DNA from: DASZMX01 sp035551475
GTDB lineage: Bacteria > Verrucomicrobiota > Verrucomicrobiia > Limisphaerales > Palsa-1400
DNA: 43,158 nt
Reading direction: 5' to 3'
Assembly: GCA_035551475.1 (NCBI GenBank)
Contig: DASZMX010000017.1
Location: 1 to 43,158 of the forward strand
The notes below the pieces were generated by a model. That model saw only the letters and a list, made by a program, of their open reading frames with translations. It did no database searches and was not told where the DNA came from. Shown here in pieces: positions 16,457-24,910 of this stretch (positions within the stretch are counted from its first letter, which is position 1; each line of letters begins with the position of its first letter). The translations under genes and the position numbers were made by a program.

Positions 16457-17125
16457 ATGTTCGAGCAACATCCCGATATTTTGGCCGCGGTCACGGGTTT
16501 GATCAGCGGCCTGCTCCTGTCCATTCCCGTCGGCCCGGTTAATTTGACGATCATCAATGAAGGCGCCCGCCGCGGATTCCTCTGGGCTCTTCTGATTGGC
16601 GCCGGCGCCATGATCATGGAATTGATTTATTGCACGATCGCCTTCACCGGTTTTGCTTCTGTTTTCGAAGGCCGGCTGATCAAAGCCATCCTGGAGCTGA
16701 CCAGTTTTGTTTTTCTACTTTACCTCGGCATCCGTTTTCTCACCGCCAGCGCCGTTGCCTCCAAGTCGGTCCTCGGGGCCAAAATCACCGGCAAGCTCAA
16801 TCCGCATTCGGGCTTCATGGTCGGCGTCGTGCAAGTCCTCGCCAATCCGGGCGTGTTCGTGTTTTGGATTGTGCTGGCCGCCAATTTCACCTCACGCGAT
16901 TGGGTGCCGTCCACCTGGCCGGGGAAAATTTCCTGCATCGCCGGCGTCGCGGTGGGCATCAGCGCGTGGTTCGCCGGATTGGCCTACGCCGTTTCACTCG
17001 GACACAAAAAATTCACCGACAAAACATTGCTGCGGATGGAGCAAGGGTCGGGGATTTGTCTGCTGGGCCTGGCCCTCATTCACGGCGGCTACATCGTCGT
17101 CGAACTCGCCAAACATAAACTTTAA
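16457..17125 (+). CDS. LysE/RhtB family amino-acid exporter-like membrane protein
   Basis: The 222-residue product has six hydrophobic helices and the family N terminus GLISGLLLSIPVGPVNLTIINEGARRGF, in which the SIPVGPVN loop corresponds to the conserved xPGP region. The central PHSGFMVGVVQVLANPGVFVFW matches the second repeat with its NP motif. LysE-fold proteins export amino acids or related small solutes. Substrate is not predictable. It begins 1 bp after the pssA stop, so it appears to be the third gene of the phospholipid operon, which might hint at a link to serine supply; that is inference. Confidence 0.85.
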   Translation: MFEQHPDILAAVTGLISGLLLSIPVGPVNLTIINEGARRGFLWALLIGAGAMIMELIYCTIAFTGFASVFEGRLIKAILELTSFVFLLYLGIRFLTASAVASKSVLGAKITGKLNPHSGFMVGVVQVLANPGVFVFWIVLAANFTSRDWVPSTWPGKISCIAGVAVGISAWFAGLAYAVSLGHKKFTDKTLLRMEQGSGICLLGLALIHGGYIVVELAKHKL

Positions 17126-17171
17126 CTTTTAATTTAGTTGACTTTCCGGGTGAAAAGGACGAAATAGCGGC

Positions 17172-17261
17172 ATGGCTACATCCAAAAAAAGCAGTTCCAA
17201 AGCGTCTAAACCTGCCAAGAAGGCGAAAGCCGCTCCCGCGAAAAAATCCAAGAAACGCTAG
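17172..17261 (+). CDS. 29-residue lysine/alanine-rich basic peptide
   Basis: A short ATG frame encodes 29 residues, of which almost half are Lys/Arg and the rest mainly Ala, Ser and Pro, ending in KKSKKR. The composition is that of histone-H1-like or AlgP-like tails that bind nucleic acid or condense DNA. A purine-rich AAAAGGA lies about 12-18 bp upstream. It follows the LysE gene by 46 bp on the same strand and is followed by a perfect 10-bp stem hairpin. It could also be a ribosome-associated peptide. Its reality rests on composition and context only. Confidence 0.6.
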   Translation: MATSKKSSSKASKPAKKAKAAPAKKSKKR

Positions 17262-17283
17262 TTCGTTTCCCTTGTTTCCCAAC

Positions 17284-17313
17284 TCAAAGAGTGGGCCTAG
17301 GCACACTCTTTGA
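17284..17313. terminator. Hairpin between convergent genes, possible bidirectional terminator
   Basis: TCAAAGAGTG (17284-17293) is the exact reverse complement of CACTCTTTGA (17304-17313), with a 10-base loop whose core GCCTAGGC (17295-17302) is itself palindromic. It lies between the stop of the basic peptide and the stop of the convergent sigma-54 regulator gene. There is no long T run on either strand, so a classical intrinsic terminator is uncertain; an RNA stabiliser or a protein-binding palindrome is possible. Confidence 0.55.
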
Positions 17314-17319
17314 ACTCTT

Positions 17320-18768
17320 CTAAGACCCTTCTTCCTCCGCCAATTTCCGATACAGCGTCGCCACGCTGACGCCCAGCAATTCCGCCGCTTTTTCCTTGTC
17401 GCCGCCCGTCTGGGCCAGCGCGCGGTTGACGTAGCTCAGTTCTTGTTCGCGCAGAAAATCCCGCAACGCCCCCAGCGGCTGGGTCGTGGAAGTTTGCGTC
17501 CCGGCCCCCTGCCCGCCGATGGCAATGCCGCCGACCATTTCCGGCTCCACGCTCGGTGTCTCCACCACTTCTTCCGCCGCGTCGGACAAAACTTTTCCGC
17601 CCACCGCCGGCGGCAGGTCCGCCGCCTTGATCACGGCGTTCTCGCACAGCGCGCAGGCGCGTTCGATCGCGTTTTCCAATTCGCGCACATTGCCCGGCCA
17701 ATCATGCGCCGTCAGGACATCCAGCGCTTTGCGCGTGATTTGGAACATGCTGCCCGTCCGCGAATCCACCTTGTTCCGCAGAAAATGCATCGTCAGCACC
17801 GGCACATCTTCCTTCCGATCGCGCAGCGAGGGCAGCATGATTGGAATCACGTTCAGCCGGTAATATAAATCCTCGCGGAACGTTCCTTCTTTGATGCGCC
17901 GTTCCAGCGGCTCATTGGTCGCGGCCAGGACGCGCACGTTCACGCTCACCGGCACGTTGTCGCCCACGCGGCGCACTTCCTTTTCCTGCAACACGCGCAA
18001 CAACCGGCTTTGCAGCACCGGCGGCATCGATCCAATTTCATCGAGGAAAATCGTCCCGCCATCCGCCTCTTGAAAAAGCCCCTTCTTGTCGTTGATCGCG
18101 CCGGTGAAGGCGCCTTTGCAATGCCCGAACAACTCGGATTCCAATAAATTCTCCGGCAACGCGCTGCAATTAATCGGAATGAACGGCGCAAACTGGCGGC
18201 GGCTGTTAAAATGCAGCGCCCGCGCCACCAATTCCTTGCCGGTCCCGCTCTCGCCCAAAATCAAAATCGTGCTGTCCGTGTCCGCCACGCGCTCAATCAT
18301 CTTGAACACCGCCTGCATCTGCGGCGAATTCCCGATCAACTGGTTGAATTGATATTTTTTCCGCAGTTGTTTGCGCAGGTAAACATTCTCGGAAATGGCG
18401 TCGTTGTAGGAAAGCGCCCGGCGGATGCACAACCGCAAATCGTCCACCTTGAACGGCTTCTCCAGGTAATCGAAGGCGCCCTTTTTCATTGCGTCCACCG
18501 CTGTCTCGATGGTCGCGTAGGCCGTGATCATGATCACGGTGGAGGGCGGGTTCAGCGAACGCGCCTTCTCCAGAATTTCCAGCCCATGGGTCCGCGTCTT
18601 GTCCAGATACAGGTCGGTGATCACCAGCTCCGGCCTTTGCGCGTCGAGCGTCTCCATCGCGTCCTTGAAATTGCTGAACGGAAACACCTCATGCCCCTCG
18701 CGACGCAAAAGTTCCGTGACCATCTGCACCATGGTCACCTCGTCATCAATCAAGAGCACTTTGGCCAT
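17320..18768 (-). CDS. Sigma-54-dependent response regulator (NtrC family)
   Basis: The 482-residue protein has three parts. The receiver domain (1-120) has the acidic pair Asp8/Asp9, phospho-acceptor Asp52 and Lys104. The AAA+ domain (~143-375) has Walker A GESGTGKE at 172-179, GAFTGA at 219-224 (the loop that contacts sigma-54), Walker B GTIFLDEIG and arginine fingers. A linker and a Fis-type helix-turn-helix (about 440-480) containing KAAELLGVSVATLYRKL complete it. ATG at 18768 is chosen because M-A-K-V-L-L-I-D-D starts the receiver; the frame is open further upstream. No histidine kinase is adjacent, so its partner is elsewhere. It is divergent from GH115 with a 133-bp intergenic region. 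A sigma-54-like promoter precedes the GH9 gene in this window, but a regulatory link is unproven. Confidence 0.94.
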   Translation of the reverse strand: MAKVLLIDDEVTMVQMVTELLRREGHEVFPFSNFKDAMETLDAQRPELVITDLYLDKTRTHGLEILEKARSLNPPSTVIMITAYATIETAVDAMKKGAFDYLEKPFKVDDLRLCIRRALSYNDAISENVYLRKQLRKKYQFNQLIGNSPQMQAVFKMIERVADTDSTILILGESGTGKELVARALHFNSRRQFAPFIPINCSALPENLLESELFGHCKGAFTGAINDKKGLFQEADGGTIFLDEIGSMPPVLQSRLLRVLQEKEVRRVGDNVPVSVNVRVLAATNEPLERRIKEGTFREDLYYRLNVIPIMLPSLRDRKEDVPVLTMHFLRNKVDSRTGSMFQITRKALDVLTAHDWPGNVRELENAIERACALCENAVIKAADLPPAVGGKVLSDAAEEVVETPSVEPEMVGGIAIGGQGAGTQTSTTQPLGALRDFLREQELSYVNRALAQTGGDKEKAAELLGVSVATLYRKLAEEEGS

Positions 18769-18901
18769 GGCGCCAATCATAAGGACGCCGCGCGCCAGCG
18801 CAAGCGCGATTGCGCCGCTTGACACCGCAAAACTCGCCCGCCCAAAACCTTGCGTAGCATAATCCATGTCAAACGAACCGCGCCCCCGCTAAAGTCATCC
18901 C

Positions 18902-21355
18902 ATGCGCCGCTGCCTCCTTGCCTGGCTTGCCTTAGTCGTTGCGCCCTCCGTCCATGCGCTGGGCCTGCCGTCGTGGGTCTCCACCAACGCCGCCCCCGGC
19001 GCCTTTCCCCTCGCGCACGATGGCTTCACCGCTCCGCTGCTGGTGGATTCCAACGATTTTTGGGGCGTCATCCGGGCTGCCGGCGATCTCGAATCTGACC
19101 TGCACCGCGTCACCGGTTTTTCCCCGCGGACCTCCGCCGATTCCGCCATCATTGTCGGCTCCCTCGGTCACTCCGCGTTGATCGATCGCCTTGTGCAGTC
19201 CGGAAAAATCGACGTCTCCGCCATCGCCGGAAAATGGGAGTCTTACGTGCGTGTCGTCGTGCCTCACCCGACCCCGGAACTTTCCTCGGCTCTCGTCATC
19301 GCCGGCAGCGACAAACGCGGCGCCATTTACGGGATTTACGACCTTTCCGAGCAGATCGGCGTTTCGCCGTGGCATTTCTTTGCCGACGTTCCCGACAAAC
19401 ATAGCGCGGCCCTGTTCGTGAATCCGGCTCCGTCCGTTTCGCCGCCGCCCGCCGTCAAATACCGCGGCATTTTTCTCAACGACGAAGCGCCCGATCTCAC
19501 CGATTGGGTCAAGCAGAACTACGGCGATTACAACCACAAGTTCTACACCAACATTTTCGAGCTGCTCCTCCGCCTCAAGGCCAACTATCTCTGGCCCGCC
19601 ATGTGGAATAATTGCTTCAACGAGGACGACGCCGAAAATCCCCGTCTCGCCGACGCTTATGGCATTGTCATGGGCACCTCGCATGTGGAGCCCATGATGC
19701 GCGCGGACAAGGAATGGAACCGTCTCGGCTACACCGCCGGGCAATGGAATTACGACAAATCCCCCAACGAGCTGAAAAAATTCTGGCGCGACGGCGTGGA
19801 GCGCAACCACCCCTACGAAAACATCATCACCATCGCCATGCGGGGCAAGATCGACACCCCCATGTCCGAGGATGCCAACATCGCCTTGCTGGAAAAAATC
19901 GTCGCCGCGCAGCGCGACATCATCACCGATGTCATGCACACCAACGCGGCTTCCGTCCCCCAGCTTTGGGCGCTCTACAAGGAGGTCCAGGAATATTACG
20001 AAAAAGGCATGCGCGTGCCCGACGACGTCACCCTGCTCTGGTGCGATGACAATTGGGGCAACATTCGCCGCCTGCCCACGCCCGAGGAGCGCCACCGCGT
20101 TGGGGGCGCCGGCGTCTATTACCATTTCGATTACGTCGGCGGCCCGCGCAATTACAAATGGCTCAACACCGTGCAGCTGCCCAAAATCTGGGAGCAAATG
20201 AATCTGGCCTACGATTACGGCGCGGATCGCATTTGGATCGTGAACGTCGGCCATCTTCACCATGTCATGTTCCCCACGGAATTCTTTTTGACGCTCGCGT
20301 GGAACCCCTCCGCCTGGCCCAAGGAACGCATCTCCGAATTCACCCGCCTCTGGGCCGCCCGCGAATTCGGCCCCGCCCACGCCCCGGAAATCGCGCAGGT
20401 CGTCGCCCAATACACCAAGTGGAATGCGCGACGCAAACCGGAACTGCTCGACGCCCACACGTTTAATCTCACCAATTTCCAGGAGTTCCCCACCGTCGTG
20501 TCGAATTGGACTGCCCTGGCCGCCGAGGCTTCGCGCCTCAACGAACTTTTGCCCTCCGACACGCGCGATGCCTATTACGAACTGGTGCTACACCCCGTCC
20601 TGGCCTGCGCCAATCTGAACCAGATGTATCTCGCCGCCGCCGAGGGCAACGGCCCGCTCACCACCAATCTCTTTCAAAAAGACGCCGAGCTCTCCGCCTA
20701 TTTCAACCATACCCTCGCCCACGGCAAATGGAACCACATGATGGACCAGACCCACATCGGCTACACCTACTGGCAGCAGCCTCCTGTCAACAAAATCCCA
20801 TCCGTGGCCGCCCCGGTCGAATCCTCCGCCGCGCCGCCGCCGCCCCTTCCGGCTTACGTGTCCATCGAAGCCGAACATTACACCCGCAAAACCGATACGC
20901 CCGCCGCCCATTGGGATGTCATTCCCGATTATGGCCGCACCCTCTCGTCCATGGCCATTTTTCCCACCACCACGCCGAGCGTTCTGCCGCCCGCGGCTGC
21001 GCCCACCCTTGAATACGCGGTTAATTTGACCAACCTCGCAACGAACGCCGTCACGGTGCAGGCCACCGTTGCCCCCACCTTGAACTTCGTCCCCAACCGC
21101 GGGCTTCGCTACGCCGTCGCTTTCGACGACGAACCGCCGCAAGTGATCGACGTTTTGGCCAGGAACAAGTTAGCCGACTGGGAAGCCTCCGTGCGTGACA
21201 GCGCCCGCATCCTTACCTCCACTCATCACCTTTCCTCTGGAACGCACACGCTGAAAATCAGCATGGTCGATCCCGGCCTGGTCCTCCAAAAAATCGTCGT
21301 CGCCGCCGGCCCGCTTCCGCCGAGCTACCTGGGCCCGCCGGAAAATCTCCCCTGA
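18902..21355 (+). CDS. Secreted GH115 family glycosidase (xylan alpha-1,2-glucuronidase)
   Basis: The 817-residue product starts with a signal peptide (residues ~1-19, ending S-V-H-A). The GH115 layout follows: an N-terminal alpha/beta domain with VIAGSDKRGAIYGIYDLSEQIGVSPWHFFADVP, then KYRGIFLNDEAPDLTDW at the start of the TIM barrel, LKANYLWPAMW, the GTSHVEPMM segment, W-C-D-D-N-W-G-N-I-R-R and HFDYVGGPRNYKWLN. The C-terminal part (about 660-800) is a beta domain with YVSIEAEHYTRK as in other family members. Characterised GH115 enzymes remove (4-O-methyl-)glucuronic acid from xylan. It probably acts in the periplasm or outside the cell on glucuronoxylan. The start matches the signal peptide. 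Confidence 0.92.
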   Translation: MRRCLLAWLALVVAPSVHALGLPSWVSTNAAPGAFPLAHDGFTAPLLVDSNDFWGVIRAAGDLESDLHRVTGFSPRTSADSAIIVGSLGHSALIDRLVQSGKIDVSAIAGKWESYVRVVVPHPTPELSSALVIAGSDKRGAIYGIYDLSEQIGVSPWHFFADVPDKHSAALFVNPAPSVSPPPAVKYRGIFLNDEAPDLTDWVKQNYGDYNHKFYTNIFELLLRLKANYLWPAMWNNCFNEDDAENPRLADAYGIVMGTSHVEPMMRADKEWNRLGYTAGQWNYDKSPNELKKFWRDGVERNHPYENIITIAMRGKIDTPMSEDANIALLEKIVAAQRDIITDVMHTNAASVPQLWALYKEVQEYYEKGMRVPDDVTLLWCDDNWGNIRRLPTPEERHRVGGAGVYYHFDYVGGPRNYKWLNTVQLPKIWEQMNLAYDYGADRIWIVNVGHLHHVMFPTEFFLTLAWNPSAWPKERISEFTRLWAAREFGPAHAPEIAQVVAQYTKWNARRKPELLDAHTFNLTNFQEFPTVVSNWTALAAEASRLNELLPSDTRDAYYELVLHPVLACANLNQMYLAAAEGNGPLTTNLFQKDAELSAYFNHTLAHGKWNHMMDQTHIGYTYWQQPPVNKIPSVAAPVESSAAPPPPLPAYVSIEAEHYTRKTDTPAAHWDVIPDYGRTLSSMAIFPTTTPSVLPPAAAPTLEYAVNLTNLATNAVTVQATVAPTLNFVPNRGLRYAVAFDDEPPQVIDVLARNKLADWEASVRDSARILTSTHHLSSGTHTLKISMVDPGLVLQKIVVAAGPLPPSYLGPPENLP

Positions 21356-21406
21356 TCAACCGCCCTCTTTCCATCCCGGCCCATCCGTGTCATCCTCCGT
21401 CCACGC

Positions 21407-21850
21407 ATGGATCGACTTTTAAAAACCGTCCCCATCTTTGCCGGCCTTGAGCACGCCGCCCTGGAAATATTTCTCGAGGAAGCCGAGAAAAGCGTGGTTC
21501 CTGCCGGCGCCATCATTGCCCGCGAAGGCGAATCCAATCATTGCATGTTTCTGCTGGGCAGCGGCTCCGTGCGCATCATCAAACATTTCGGCGAACCCAG
21601 CCAAACTGAACTGGCGATCATCCCCGCCGGCGATTTCTTCGGTGAAATGTGCATCCTCGAGCCGGCGCCGCGCGCGGCCACCGCCCAGGCCATCGAGCGC
21701 TGCGTGATTTTCAAGGTTCCCTCCTGCGCCTTCCACCATCTCTACGTCAAGCTCCCCGCCCAATACGGCATCCTCCTCCTCAACATCGCCCGCGATCTCT
21801 CCCGCCGCCTGCGCCGCCTCGACGAAGCCTTCGCCGCCCGGCACCGCTGA
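21407..21850 (+). CDS. Stand-alone cyclic-nucleotide-binding domain protein
   Basis: A 147-residue Crp-type sensor domain without a DNA-binding helix-turn-helix. LLKTVPIFAGLEHAALEIFLEEA opens it and the beta roll carries A-G-A-I-I-A-R-E-G-E. The phosphate-binding cassette F-F-G-E-M-C-I-L-E-P-A-P-R-A-A-T-A-Q-A has the Glu and Arg that hold the cyclic phosphate ribose. The C helix follows, then the chain ends. It could regulate another protein by cAMP or c-di-GMP, or bind none. It follows GH115 by about 50 bp and is convergent with the alcohol dehydrogenase (4-bp gap). Confidence 0.88.
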   Translation: MDRLLKTVPIFAGLEHAALEIFLEEAEKSVVPAGAIIAREGESNHCMFLLGSGSVRIIKHFGEPSQTELAIIPAGDFFGEMCILEPAPRAATAQAIERCVIFKVPSCAFHHLYVKLPAQYGILLLNIARDLSRRLRRLDEAFAARHR

Positions 21851-21854
21851 GTGG

Positions 21855-22967
21855 TTACATCGCCTTCCGATACAGATTCAGCAAATCCTCGCGCGTCGTC
21901 GGAACAGGATTCGTCAAATGACACGAATCCGCGAACGCCTGGTCCGCCAGCGCCTCAAGCTGCTCCGGTTTGACTCCGTGCGCTGCCAGGCCGCCTGTCA
22001 AACCGATTTCTTCCAGGAATTCCCGCACGCGCCGCGTCACGGCCTGGTCCGAGGTATCCGTCAAGTCGAATGCCAAGCCCACCCGCCGATACAGCCCCGG
22101 TTGGCGTGCCGCGTTAAATTCCATCACCACGGGCAGCGTCAGCGCGTTTGCCGTGCCGTGATGCAGCCCGCACAGCGACGACAACGGGTGTGATAACGAA
22201 TGGGCCGCGCCCAAATCCTTCTGAAACGCAATCCCTCCCATCATCGCCGCCACCAGCATCAAGCCTCGCGCCTCGATGTCCGCGCCGTTCTTGACCGCGC
22301 GCGGGAGCGCCTGCGCGATCAAATGGATTGCCTCTAGCGCAATTCCATCGCACAGCGGATGAAACACCGGCGACGTGAATGATTCGATGCCATGCGTGAG
22401 CGCATCCGCGCCGGTCGCCGCCGTGAGGCGCGGCGGCAAGCCTACCGTCAATTCCGGATCGAGAATCGCCGCCGTCGCCAGCAGCGCCGGATGGAAAATA
22501 CACTTTTTGACGTTGCCGAAAATAATCACCGAACTCCGCCCCACTTCGCTTCCCGTCCCGGCCGTGGTCGGAATCGTCACCAATGGCGCCAGCCCGCTCC
22601 AATCCGCCCCAAAATCGAATTCCTCCAACTTTTTCTCCGGGCGCTTCACGCGCAGACGAATGATTTTCCCGACGTCCAGCGCGCTGCCGCCGCCGAGCGC
22701 CACCACCGCGTCGCAGTCCTGCGCCCGATAAGCCGCAAACGCCGCCTCCACGTCATCATTCATTGGGTTCGGATGCACCTCCGCGAACACCGGCCATTTC
22801 CCCCCGCCCGCCGCCATCACCTTCGCGAACGCCTCCGTCCGCCGCACCCCGGCATCCGTCACCACCAGTGGATTTTTGGCGCCGGCCGCCGCCAGAATCC
22901 CCGCCGCCTCGCGCGCCGCCCCAGCCCCAAACACCACCTTCGTCGGAAACGAAAAATTCGAAAGCAT
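21855..22967 (-). CDS. Iron-containing alcohol dehydrogenase
   Basis: A group III (Fe-dependent) dehydrogenase of about 370 residues. The NAD(P)-binding half has VVALGGGSALDVGK and TIPTTAGTGSEV. The metal site uses Asp and His of GADALTHGIES, His of SLSHPL and His of GLHHGTANA. ATG at 22967 is preferred to GTG at 22973. It oxidises or reduces an alcohol/aldehyde pair such as a diol or lactaldehyde; the true substrate cannot be read. It is divergent from the unknown membrane protein at 23101. Confidence 0.92.
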   Translation of the reverse strand: MLSNFSFPTKVVFGAGAAREAAGILAAAGAKNPLVVTDAGVRRTEAFAKVMAAGGGKWPVFAEVHPNPMNDDVEAAFAAYRAQDCDAVVALGGGSALDVGKIIRLRVKRPEKKLEEFDFGADWSGLAPLVTIPTTAGTGSEVGRSSVIIFGNVKKCIFHPALLATAAILDPELTVGLPPRLTAATGADALTHGIESFTSPVFHPLCDGIALEAIHLIAQALPRAVKNGADIEARGLMLVAAMMGGIAFQKDLGAAHSLSHPLSSLCGLHHGTANALTLPVVMEFNAARQPGLYRRVGLAFDLTDTSDQAVTRRVREFLEEIGLTGGLAAHGVKPEQLEALADQAFADSCHLTNPVPTTREDLLNLYRKAM

Positions 22968-23038
22968 ACGCACCCTAGTAGCCCCTCCCTTCGCTCCCGT
23001 CGAGCCTCAAACAGACCCCGCCTTTTTCTGCTTGTATC

Positions 23039-23104
23039 ATGGCAATCACCCTTAAAGATAAAATCATGCCCGCGACTCGCCCAACTCCTCTTTCGATAAA
23101 ATGA
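23039..23104 (+). CDS. Possible 21-residue upstream leader ORF
   Basis: An ATG at 23039 opens a 21-codon frame whose TGA at 23102-23104 overlaps the ATG of the next gene (ATGA), the pattern of translational coupling. The peptide is basic (Ala, Ile, Thr, Lys, Pro-rich) with no known motif. It may be a regulatory leader or chance. Confidence 0.25.
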   Translation: MAITLKDKIMPATRPTPLSIK

Positions 23105-23835
23105 AACACGCCAAAACACTTATCGTCATGTTTCTTCCTCTTCTAATTGTACGATTCGCAACCCCTTGGATTCCCCAGCTTCATCTCAGCTTTTGGGAAG
23201 GCCTGCCTTTCTCCGTGCTAGCGCTAATCCTCGTCCTGGCCCTGGTCATTTATCAGCATACCCGCGCGATCAGCTCGGCCGAAAAGTTGTTTGTAATGCT
23301 TCCAGGCGGGCTGCCGCCCGAAAAGGAGGCCTTTATTCTCCGCTACGAGCAGTGGTTGAACGCCCAACTGCTGGAATACCATTGCAGCTTTCGCTTTGGA
23401 ATGGCGCAAGTGTCGGTCTTCAAACAAAAGGACCAACCTCGGTATTTTAGTTTCTTATTCCATTCTTTTACGAGCTGTTGCATTGACAGTTTCTTTGACG
23501 CCTCGGGAAACCTCGAGACCAGCAATAGCGGCAGCAATGGGCTTTATCAACACCCCCGGGGTTACATTCAAAGTTTCCCCAAATGTCCGCCGCCCGAACT
23601 ATGGCAACGCCATCTCGAGGGAGAGCAATACCTTACGGTCAATCTCGGCTGGCGGTTGCAGCCCTTCGCCGAACCCTACGCGAACCACCTCATAGCGACC
23701 ACGAACGCGTTAATCGCTCATAATCGGACGCAATCGCTCTGGCCGTTTCGCATTCTTTACCGTTTTTTTGTGACCCGGTTCGCCATTCGCAACAAATCCA
23801 TCGCCCAACAATTAGCGGGCCATAAACGCCTTTAA
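23101..23835 (+). CDS. Unknown membrane-anchored protein
   Basis: I do not recognise this 244-residue protein. Two hydrophobic segments at residues ~7-22 and ~33-52 form an N-terminal membrane hairpin, followed by a ~190-residue soluble part with scattered cysteines (S-C-C near 124) and aromatic residues. The soluble part carries LPGGLPPEKEAFILRYEQWLNAQ, a predicted helix, and RFFVTRF-A-I-R near the C terminus, which is basic. It stands alone between the divergent dehydrogenase and the aldo/keto reductase, and the sequence looks less GC-rich than neighbours. An upstream 21-codon frame overlaps its start. Confidence 0.6.
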   Translation: MKHAKTLIVMFLPLLIVRFATPWIPQLHLSFWEGLPFSVLALILVLALVIYQHTRAISSAEKLFVMLPGGLPPEKEAFILRYEQWLNAQLLEYHCSFRFGMAQVSVFKQKDQPRYFSFLFHSFTSCCIDSFFDASGNLETSNSGSNGLYQHPRGYIQSFPKCPPPELWQRHLEGEQYLTVNLGWRLQPFAEPYANHLIATTNALIAHNRTQSLWPFRILYRFFVTRFAIRNKSIAQQLAGHKRL

Positions 23836-23919
23836 CTTTGTTATCCCTCGGCTGTTTTCATCCTTTTCAGATTTTCGCCGGTCTTGATTCCCGCTAGTTC
23901 GACGGCATTATATCCCGCC

Positions 23920-24903
23920 ATGAAATACCGCGATTTCGGCCGCACGGGTTGGAAAGTTTCCGAAGTCAGCTTCGGCGCGTGGGCCATCGGCGGCGCGTGG
24001 GGCGCGCAGGATGAAGCCGAATCCCTCGCCAGCCTGAAAAAGGCGCTCGATCTGGGGGTCAACTTTATTGACACGGCGGACGTTTATGGCGATGGCCGCA
24101 GTGAACGCCTGATTGCCCAATTGCGGCGCGAACGCTCCGAAAAATTCCACGTCGCCACCAAAGCCGGACGCCGTCTCTCGCCCCATAACGCCGACGGTTA
24201 CAACGCCAAAAATCTCACCGCCTTCGTGGAGCGCAGCCTGCAAAATCTCGGGACGGAGGCCCTCGACCTCCTCCAGTTGCATTGCCCCCCCACCGAGGTC
24301 TATTACCGCCCCGAAGTTTTTGGGTTCCTGGATGATTTGACCAAGGCCGGCAAAATCCGCCACTACGGCGTGAGCGTCGAAAAAGTGGAGGAGGCCCTCA
24401 AAGCCATTGAGTATCCCAACGTCAAAACGGTGCAGATTATTTTTAATATGTTCCGGCATCGGCCGTCGGAATTGTTTTTCACGGAAGCGCGGCGGCGGAA
24501 CATCGGCATCATCGCGCGCGTCCCGCTGGCCAGCGGCCTCCTCAGCGGCAAACTCACAGCCCAATCCCAATTCGCCGCCGATGACCATCGCCAGTTCAAT
24601 CGGCATGGCGAAGCCTTCGACCGAGGCGAAACCTTTTCCGGCGTGGATTACGAAACCGGCCTGCGCGCCGTGGAAAAAATTCGCGCCCTGCTCTCGTCTG
24701 GCGCCACGCTGCCCCAACTCGCCCTGCGCTGGATTCTGATGTTTGACGCCATTGGCTGCGTCATCCCCGGCATCCGCCGCCCCGCGCAAATCGAGGACAA
24801 CGCCCGCGCTTCCGACCTGCCGCCGCTAACCGCGCCGCAATTGGAAGCCATCAAGAAAATTTACGACGACGACATCCGTCCGCTGGTCCATCATCGCTGG
24901 TAG
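23920..24903 (+). CDS. Aldo/keto reductase
   Basis: An NADP-dependent oxidoreductase with the TIM-barrel AKR fold, 327 residues. The start RDFGRTGWKVSEVSFG is typical. The catalytic tetrad is Asp and Tyr in F-I-D-T-A-D-V-Y-G-D-G, Lys in V-A-T-K-A-G and His in L-L-Q-L-H-C. Cofactor residues lie in RVPLASGLLSGK and near the end in C-V-I-P-G-I-R. ATG at 23920 is chosen because homology starts there; the frame continues 36 bases upstream. The substrate is unknown. The gmhB gene starts 7 bp downstream, so they may be co-transcribed. Confidence 0.92.
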   Translation: MKYRDFGRTGWKVSEVSFGAWAIGGAWGAQDEAESLASLKKALDLGVNFIDTADVYGDGRSERLIAQLRRERSEKFHVATKAGRRLSPHNADGYNAKNLTAFVERSLQNLGTEALDLLQLHCPPTEVYYRPEVFGFLDDLTKAGKIRHYGVSVEKVEEALKAIEYPNVKTVQIIFNMFRHRPSELFFTEARRRNIGIIARVPLASGLLSGKLTAQSQFAADDHRQFNRHGEAFDRGETFSGVDYETGLRAVEKIRALLSSGATLPQLALRWILMFDAIGCVIPGIRRPAQIEDNARASDLPPLTAPQLEAIKKIYDDDIRPLVHHRW

Positions 24904-24910
24904 CATTTCC

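Noticed and set aside
18932..20458. 508-codon minus-strand frame opposite GH115
   Set aside because: It is antisense to a well-supported glycosidase and its translation is low-complexity Val/Gly/Asp-rich.
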